From assembly GCF_963678635.1 (NCBI RefSeq), contig NC_087066.1:51538312-51602311 (forward strand): DNA of 64,000 nt. Reading direction: 5' to 3'. The notes under the pieces were generated by a model, which saw nothing but the letters and a program-made list of their open reading frames with translations, ran no database searches and was not told where the DNA came from. The DNA comes from Symsagittifera roscoffensis. Its lineage: Eukaryota; Xenacoelomorpha; Acoela; Convolutidae. Each line of letters opens with the position of its first letter. Position 1 is the stretch's first letter. This document shows, one piece after another, positions 58,771 through 64,000 of the stretch. The position numbers were made by a program, and so were the translations under genes.

Positions 58771-61425
58771 ACTCTATCAAGACACAAACACAAACACAAA
58801 CTAAAACCAAGTCCTCTGTCTACAACACTCCAGCACCACTTGGCCACACACTTCACACCCAGTCGCAATAATCTAACAAGACTCAAACACAAACACAAGG
58901 TATAACCAAATCCTCTGTTTGCAACACTCCAGCACCATTTGGCCACACACTTCACACCCAGTCGCAATACTCTAACAAGACACAAACAAACACAAACTAT
59001 AACCAATTCCTCTGTCTGCAACACTCCGGCGCTACTTGTCCACACACTTCACACCCAATCGCAAAACTCTAACAAGACAGAAACACAAACACAAACTATA
59101 ACTAAGTCCTCTGTCTGCAACACTCCAGCACCACTTGGCCTCACACTTCACACTCAGTCACAATACTCTAACAAGAGACAAACACAAACAAAAACTATAA
59201 CCAAGTCCTCCGTCTACAACACTCCAGCACCACTTGGCCACACACTTCACCACCAGTCACAATACTCTAACAAGACACAAACACAAATGCAAACTATAAC
59301 CAAGTCCTCTGTCCGCAAGTTTCCATCAACACTTGGCCACACTCTTCACACCCAGTCGCAATACTCTAGCAAGACACAAACACAAACACAAACTATAACC
59401 AAGTCCTCTGTCTGCAAAATTCCATCAACACTTGGCCACACTCTTCACACCCAGTCGCAATTTTCTTACAAGATACAAACACAAACTAAAATTTCCTTGG
59501 CCACAAAATTCACAGCCAGACGCAGTACCCTAACAAGATACAAACACAAACACAAACACAAACACAAACTATAACCAAGTCCTCTGTCTGCAACACTCCA
59601 GCACCACTTGGCCACACACTTCACACCCAGTCACAATTTTCTAACAAGAGACAAACACAAACACAAACTATAACCAAGTCCTCTGTCTGCAACACTCAAG
59701 CACCACTTGGCCACACACTTCACACCCAGTCGCAATACTCTAACACGACACAAACACAAACACAATTTTTAACCAAGCCCATGTCTGCAACTCTCCAGCA
59801 CCACTTGGCCACACACTTCACACCCAGTCACAATACTCTAACAAGACACAAACACAAACACAAACTTTAACCAAGTCCTCTGTCTGCAACACTCAAGCAC
59901 CACTTGGCCACACGCTTCACACCCAGTCGCAATACTCTAACACGACACAAACACAAACACAATTTATAACCAAGTCCTCTGTCTGCAACACTCCAGCACC
60001 ACTTGGCCACACACTTCACACCCAGTCACAATACTCTAACAAGACACAAACACAAATGCAAACTATAACCAAGTCCTCTGTCTGCCAATACTATAACTAG
60101 ACATAATCACACTTCACACCCAGTCGAAATACTCTAACAAGACACAAACACAAACACAAACTATAAGCAAGTTCTCTGGCCACAAACTTCACATCCAGTC
60201 GCAATACTCTAACAAGACACAAACACAAACTATAACCTAGTCCTCTGTCTGCACCACTCCAGCACCACTTGGCCACACTTTTCACACCCAGTCACATTAC
60301 TCTAACAAGACACAAACACAGATACAAACTATAACCAAGTCCTCTGTTTGCAACACTCCAGCACCACTTGGCCACACACTTCACACCCAGTCACAATACT
60401 CTAACAAGACACAAACACAAACACAAACTTTAACCAAGTCCTCTGTCTGCAACACTCAAGCACCACTTGGCCACACGCTTCACACCCAGTCGCAATACTC
60501 TAACAAGACACAAACACAAACACAAACTTTAACCAAGTCCTCTGTCTGCAACACTCAAGCACCACTTGGCCACACGCTTCACACCCAGTCGCAATACTCT
60601 AACACGACACAAACACAAACACAATTTATAACCAAGTCCTCTGTCTGCAACTCTCCAGCACCACTTGGCCACACACTTCACACCCAGTCACAATACTCTA
60701 ACAAGACACAAACACAAACACAAACTTTAACCAAGTCCTCTGTCTGCAACACTCAAGCACCACTTGGCCACACGCTTCACACCCAGTCGCAATACTCTAA
60801 CACGACACAAACACAAACACAATTTATAACCAAGTCCTCTGTCTGCAACACTCCAGCACCACTTGGCCACACACTTCACACCCAGTCACAATACTCTAAC
60901 AAGACACAAACACAAATGCAAACTATAACCAAGTCCTCTGTCTGCCAATACTATAACTAGACAAAATCACACTTCACACCCAGTCGAAATACTCTAACAA
61001 GACACAAACACGAACACAAACACAAACTATAACCAAGTCCTCTGTCTGCCAATACTATAACTAGACATAATCACACTTCACACCCAGTCACAATACTCTA
61101 ACAAGACACAAACACAAATGCAAACTATAACCAAGTCCTCTGTCTGCCAATACTATAACTAGACATAATCACACTTCACACCCAGTCGCAATACTCTAAC
61201 AAGACACAAACACAAACTATAACCTAGTCCTCTGTCTGCACCACTCCAGCACCACTTGGCCACACTTTTCACACCCAGTCACATTACTCTAACAAGACAC
61301 AAACACAGATACAAACTATAACCAAGTCCTCTGTTTGCAACACTCCAGCACCACTTGGCCACACACTTCACACCCAGTCACAATATTCTAACAAGACACA
61401 AACGCAAACACAAACTATAAGCAAG
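58770..61425 (+). repeat. Terminal part of the array with a 987-bp duplication
   Basis: TATAACCTAG at 60,231 and 61,218 marks a 987-bp duplication covering about 60,190-60,430 and 61,177-61,413. Units with CCACACGCTTCAC recur at about 59,910, 60,474, 60,573 and 60,773. Shortened CTGCCAATACTATAACTAGA units recur at about 60,081, 60,941, 61,045 and 61,147. The last unit ends in ACTATAAGCAAG at 61,425, where repeat similarity stops abruptly. Confidence 0.8.
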
Positions 61426-61449
61426 AGTAGTAGATGTTGGAGCTGAAGC

Positions 61450-61481
61450 GGGGGGAGGGGGGGTGGGGGGGGGGGGGGGGG
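61450..61481 (+). repeat. 32-nt guanine tract (possible G-quadruplex)
   Basis: Runs of 6, 7 and 17 guanines are separated only by one A (61,456) and one T (61,464). The tract begins 25 bases past the last satellite unit, where the plus strand changes abruptly from G-poor to pure G. The run lengths suffice for an intramolecular G-quadruplex. Homopolymer length is error-prone in assemblies, so the exact number of guanines is uncertain. Confidence 0.9.
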
Positions 61482-61483
61482 TG

Positions 61484-61534
61484 CATGGCGGACCCCATGT
61501 ATCAAGATACGTTATAGATTTCCGGTCCGCCATG
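61484..61534. repeat. Perfect 11-bp inverted repeat
   Basis: CATGGCGGACC (61,484-61,494) and GGTCCGCCATG (61,524-61,534) are exact reverse complements separated by 29 bases. The pair could form a hairpin or mark a former insertion end. No longer stem is present. Confidence 0.85.
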
Positions 61535-61575
61535 ATATGTATTAAGGTTGGGTATAGATTGTACAATGTATTAAG
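61497..61575 (+). repeat. Three degenerate ATGTATYAAG direct repeats
   Basis: ATGTATCAAG (61,497), ATGTATTAAG (61,537) and ATGTATTAAG (61,566) lie at spacings of 40 and 29 bases. The first two are each followed by a TATAGATT string. They look like remnants of a short tandem repeat. Confidence 0.55.
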
Positions 61576-61588
61576 ATAGATAATACCA

Positions 61589-61870
61589 ATGGTAAGGTTT
61601 TATGGTTTGTGTGATGGTAAGATAATGGTAAGAAAAACGAAAAATTTTTGGTTTTTGTGTAAAAATGTCTAATTTTTTCGCAAAAATCTCGGCGCGCGTT
61701 ACCTAATTGGAAACAATTAATTGTTAATTACTTGTAGATTGTAGAATTAAGATTATATACTAAGTTTTTTTTGGTGGATGGTAAGTGAATGGTAAGAGTT
61801 TTTGTGCAAAAACTTGGAATTTTTATGAAAAAAATTTAAAATTTTTTCGAAAAAATTCAAAACACGATAA
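61589..61870 (+). repeat. Diverged ~164-bp direct duplication with ATGGTAAG motifs
   Basis: ATGGTAAG occurs five times, at 61,589, 61,614, 61,625, 61,778 and 61,789. The pairs 61,614/61,625 and 61,778/61,789 are both 11 bases apart. Each pair is followed by TTTTTGTG, an A-run and ATTTTTTCG, so the segments starting at 61,614 and 61,778 look like old copies of one sequence about 90 bp long. No function is recognisable. Confidence 0.5.
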
Positions 61871-62076
61871 GATTTTGTTTAATTTGATCTAATAAAAATT
61901 TATTACATACTTTTACTTTCTACCTATCTAAATCTATTCTGAAGCTACAGAGACATCGAAAAAAATTGAATTTTTTGAGAGAAAAAAATTAAATTACAAT
62001 GAAAATATAAAAATCACTGCATCGTATAGTAAACTTACTGCCATAATTTACACTTACAAATGAAAAAACTACAAAT

Positions 62077-62476
62077 TTACATAAAATTGCTTATAAAATT
62101 CAAAACATGCACATCATGAATATTATTCAAGTTTGTCTGGTAGAATTTAAAAAGAAGAAATGCTGAATAAATTGCGTAAAATCCACACAAATTATCACTT
62201 TTTTTGTAGCTTTCGAGGAACCATTCGCCGATACTTTTTTGTTAGAAAGGAATAAATTGTTCTTTTCCGACCCAAAGAATCAGCAAAATGGTAGGTTTTA
62301 TCCAATCGAGCCACCATGATCCAGTGCTCCCCTCTATCATTGCTTGGAGCTGAATTAACAATTGCAAAAGAGTATTTTGTTAGTTGAGGTACTTTATCAG
62401 AGGGGTAAGATCCCATGTACTTGAACCTGAGTTCAGGAATTCTTTCAATAATTTGCAGAAATGAAAAATTATCCAT
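62077..62476 (-). pseudogene. Adenain-type cysteine protease, Polinton-like, frameshifted
   Basis: The reading frame starts at ATG 62,476 and runs 93 codons to TGA at 62,195. It resembles adenovirus-type (C5) proteases of Polinton/Maverick elements, which in that family cut capsid precursors during particle maturation. Visible signs are a YPSDKVPQL segment (residues 24-32), FAIVNSAP (37-44), the catalytic-type histidine in GEHW (His51), and an acidic partner in FADSLG (Asp66), with a glutamine at 91. The catalytic cysteine is missing from this frame. Downstream of a run of seven A (minus strand, 62,205-62,199), the +1 frame has a Leu-Cys-Gly motif (Cys codon 62,187-62,185) and stays open to TAA at 62,079-62,077, giving the length expected for the family. 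The break is one surplus A relative to an intact frame. It may be a true mutation, a homopolymer sequencing error, or less likely a frameshift site. The family call rests on motif recognition. Confidence 0.7.
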
Positions 62477-62723
62477 TTTTGCAAATTTTAGCTGATTTAC
62501 ATCTAAAACAAAGAAATAGAAAGTATGATATTATAATTTAGGATGGAAATTCCTAAAGTTATTGACTTACTCGCATTTAGGTACTGAATCAACAAAGTCC
62601 CATACACAAAACTTGTGAACTCGACAAAATTTATTGAACACTGATTTACAGTCTAGGTTGAAGAAATGTCTTGGGTTTTCAATTAAACAGCATTCATTAG
62701 CTGCTTTTTCTGGAGATTTAGGT
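62469..62723 (-). CDS. Cysteine-rich short protein, partial, candidate spliced exon
   Basis: An open frame on the minus strand carries many cysteines (an ECC pair, then C-x7-C-x5-C and C-x10-C). A good acceptor (TTTTTCTTCAG) lies just upstream of 62,723 and a donor (GA/GTAAGT) at 62,571/62,570. Joining across the 68-bp intron keeps the frame and adds two more cysteines before a TAA at 62,471-62,469, which overlaps the start codon of the protease frame by four bases. No ATG exists in this frame upstream, so a 5' exon is needed or the model is wrong. In a second frame the same junction would instead feed into the protease frame (no stop from about 62,650), so the exon could be leader sequence for the protease. 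I do not recognise a family. Its position between capsid-like and protease genes suggests it belongs to the same element. Confidence 0.35.
62503..62570 (-). other. Candidate 68-bp GT-AG intron
   Basis: On the minus strand it begins GTAAGTC and ends with a pyrimidine-rich TTTCTTTGTTTTAG. The donor matches the spliceosomal consensus well. The length is typical of short invertebrate introns. Splicing is inferred from sequence only. Confidence 0.5.
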
Positions 62724-62819
62724 CTGAAGAAAAACAAAATATATAGTACAGAGACAATCACATTGAAAAGTCCCAAAAAAGCTACAATATTTTTTTAGGA
62801 ACCTGAAAACTCGAAAAAA

Positions 62820-64000
62820 CTAATCATTTTTAGCGACTGTTCTGAATTTGTCAATTTGAACATTTGATAGTCTTTCTCCCAAGACTATCACTTCGGTTAC
62901 TTGCTCCAAGGGAAACTGAAAAACATTTCTAATCTCAAGCTTTCTCCACTAAGTTCTGGATAATGCAACTGTTCAGCAGCATTCTGTAGTGAAAACAAGT
63001 CAAAAACTAGAATATAGTGACTTTGAAAATCTTCCATAGGAAGAGCTGGGAAATCTTCGTTAAACTGCATTGCTTTCATTGTTGTAACATAAGGTCGACA
63101 AGGAGAAGTTGTATCTAATGAAACAATTGCTCTTCCACCCCGAATCATTCTAAGTTCTCTTAAATGAAATTGCTGATAGCTGAAAGGGTTTTCACGAAAA
63201 GAACCTGCAACAGCTGAATTTGTATTCATTTCAACAGCTACTCTTCTTATTGGAGCGTTATTGAATATACTTTCTTGTATGAATTGGTTTTGACGAGATG
63301 GACTGATAAAGGATTTTGCTATAGTTTCCATGTAATTGTATTGAGCAGGTTCTCTTTCCAGATTCCATTGCAAGTATTGATGATTAGGTTCAGCAACTAA
63401 AATTCTTCTAGGAAACAACGAACAATCAACTATTTTCAGACTGATATTTGGATTATCAGATAACATGTAAAAATTAGGTCTAGCTCGAATAAGTTTAATT
63501 CGAACTTTGGTATTTGGTAGCAACAGTTTTTCGCAAGTAAACAAATCAATGGCGAGCCTCCCAAAGAGTGAAAAAGTTATCCCTGTTCCCAAGGAGTTTG
63601 CTCTATCAGTGAATGGATACATATCAAATGCATCAGGATTTTCTTCAAATTTGTATCCATGACAAGCAAGTATTCCTTTATTATTCACTGCTGACGAGTT
63701 TAAATTCGATAATTGTGCCTTATGAGGATATAATCTATTGAACTTGTAAACCGTTGTTTTGTTAAAAGAAACTTCACATTTGGAGAATAGAGAATGTAGT
63801 AGATTGTTTACATAAATTAAGTAAGTTTGTGGTTCCTCATCTGAATCTTACCCCGATTTTGCTTTATGTTCTGCTTTTTCTTTTATGAAAGCATCAAACA
63901 ATCTTCCTATGAATAGTTGAAGCTTTAAGCAAAAATGAGTATCACGCATATCCATGTAGAGATTACGATCCGTTTCAAATTCAAAATCAATATTGCTTTC
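62820..64000 (-). pseudogene. Capsid-like protein, F54H12.2-like family, Polinton-type, broken
   Basis: The frame is open from the window edge (64,000) for 50 codons to an in-frame TAA (63,850-63,848). It then stays in the same frame for 316 codons, from 63,847 to a stop at 62,897. The stretch around YVNNLLHSLFSKCEV (about 63,815-63,770) and the C-terminal NPFSYQQFHLREL region fit the family annotated as F54H12.2-like in invertebrate genomes. From memory, the neighbour of that nematode gene is annotated as a transposon-derived integrase, and the family is thought to be a jelly-roll capsid protein of Polinton-type elements. A second break lies at a T5 run (62,923-62,919): the frame ends after 8 more residues, whereas another frame continues 33 codons to TAG at 62,822-62,820. 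The N-terminus lies beyond the window. GTG 63,688 is not a real start, because the frame continues upstream. Confidence 0.65.

Larger units (their letters stand above)
1..61425 (+). repeat. 61-kb satellite array, 99-bp unit, single orientation
   Basis: The stretch consists of head-to-tail copies of a 99-bp unit, roughly 620 to 640 of them. It begins in mid-unit at base 1, so its left edge lies outside the window. Landmarks in each unit are CTCTGTCTGCAACACTCCAG, CACTTGGCCAC, CACCCAGTC, ATACTCTAACAAG and a run of ACACAA hexamers before ACTATAACC. Common length variants are 97 bp (ACACAAACAAACAC form, 2 bases lost), 93 bp (one hexamer lost, usually with CTACAACC) and 105 bp or more (extra hexamers). 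My consensus has A37 C37 T16 G9. No unit is inverted and I found no unique insertion. The GGCC site present in almost every unit predicts a HaeIII ladder. Open frames of up to 482 codons (plus) and 354 codons (minus) follow from the unit length and a stop-poor consensus, and are not annotated as genes. Confidence 0.98.
61426..62076. other. AT-rich non-coding spacer between array and element genes
   Basis: No convincing open frame is present on either strand. The first 160 bases hold the guanine tract, an inverted repeat and short direct repeats, listed separately. From about 61,590 the sequence is very rich in T and A runs, broken only by a GGCGCGCG patch near 61,691. On the minus strand an AATAAA hexamer (61,904 to 61,899) lies about 175 bp past the end of the protease reading frame and could be its polyadenylation signal, but such hexamers are expected by chance in DNA this AT-rich. 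I could not identify a terminal inverted repeat of the mobile element. Confidence 0.7.

Noticed and set aside
1-61425. CRISPR array
   Set aside because: The repeats are contiguous, with no unique spacers of constant length, and the flank is eukaryotic in character.
1-61425. Telomeric repeat array
   Set aside because: The ACACAA hexamers are only part of a 99-bp unit and do not match common telomere units such as TTAGGG or TTAGG on either strand.
61378-61566. 62-codon minus-strand frame with a proline run
   Set aside because: The proline run is the reverse translation of the guanine tract and the frame spans the array edge. It has no coding features.
61426-62076. Terminal inverted repeat of the Polinton-type element
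   Set aside because: The other end of the element lies outside the window, so no inverted partner can be compared. The 11-bp inverted repeat is internal and too short for the long terminal repeats typical of these elements.
62567-62776. Secreted peptide with a hydrophobic N-terminus starting at 62,776
   Set aside because: The first codon is TTG, not ATG, and the hydrophobic stretch is encoded by the pyrimidine-rich tract before a splice acceptor, so it is more likely intron or spacer.
63686-63688. Start of the capsid-like gene at 63,688
   Set aside because: The codon is GTG and the same frame continues upstream with family-like sequence for 53 more codons and, beyond one stop, to the window edge.

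Overview
This looks like a eukaryotic, most likely invertebrate animal, genomic window. It has two unequal parts. Positions 1 to about 61,425 (96 % of the window) are one uninterrupted head-to-tail tandem repeat, a satellite or minisatellite. The basic unit is 99 bp, all units point the same way, and I see no unique sequence or transposon inside. Positions 61,426 to 64,000 are single-copy, AT-rich sequence. They carry the decayed 3' part of a virus-like mobile element on the minus strand. The evidence for a eukaryote is the satellite, a candidate 68-bp GT-AG intron, and protein families known from Polinton/Maverick (adintovirus-like) elements of animal genomes. I cannot name the species.

Array. 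A hand-derived consensus unit has 37 A, 37 C, 16 T and 9 G, so the plus strand is strongly C- and A-rich and G-poor. Half of the unit is a conserved block around CACTTGGCCACACACTTCAC. The other half is a hexanucleotide (ACACAA)n stretch whose copy number varies, giving units of 93, 97, 99, 105 bp and more. Because 99 is divisible by three and the consensus has one stop-free frame per strand, the array is full of long open frames on both strands. I read these as by-products, not genes. The array is organised in nested higher-order repeats with periods of about 198, 297-302, 396, 559, 591, 659, 685, 784, 880, 972, 1,065, 1,169, 1,190, 1,318 and 4,094 bp. The most striking is a near-identical 4,094-bp tandem duplication (41,962-46,055 and 46,056-50,149), a sign of very recent unequal exchange. 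Unit types drift from left to right. A second unit type with AGTTTCCATCAACACTTGG first appears near 24.6 kb and is common beyond 41 kb, together with internally deleted short units.

Right edge and flank. The array stops at about 61,425. Next come a 32-nt guanine tract with only two interruptions, a perfect 11-bp inverted repeat, short degenerate repeats, and a diverged direct duplication marked by five ATGGTAAG copies. From 62,077 to 64,000 the minus strand reads, in transcription order: a capsid-like gene of the F54H12.2-like family (5' end outside the window, one in-frame stop and one frameshift), a cysteine-rich exon with a short intron, and an adenain-type cysteine protease broken by a frameshift in a 7-base homopolymer just before its catalytic cysteine. 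A capsid gene and a processing protease on one strand are what a Polinton-type element carries. The breaks suggest a dead copy, though some could be homopolymer sequencing errors.
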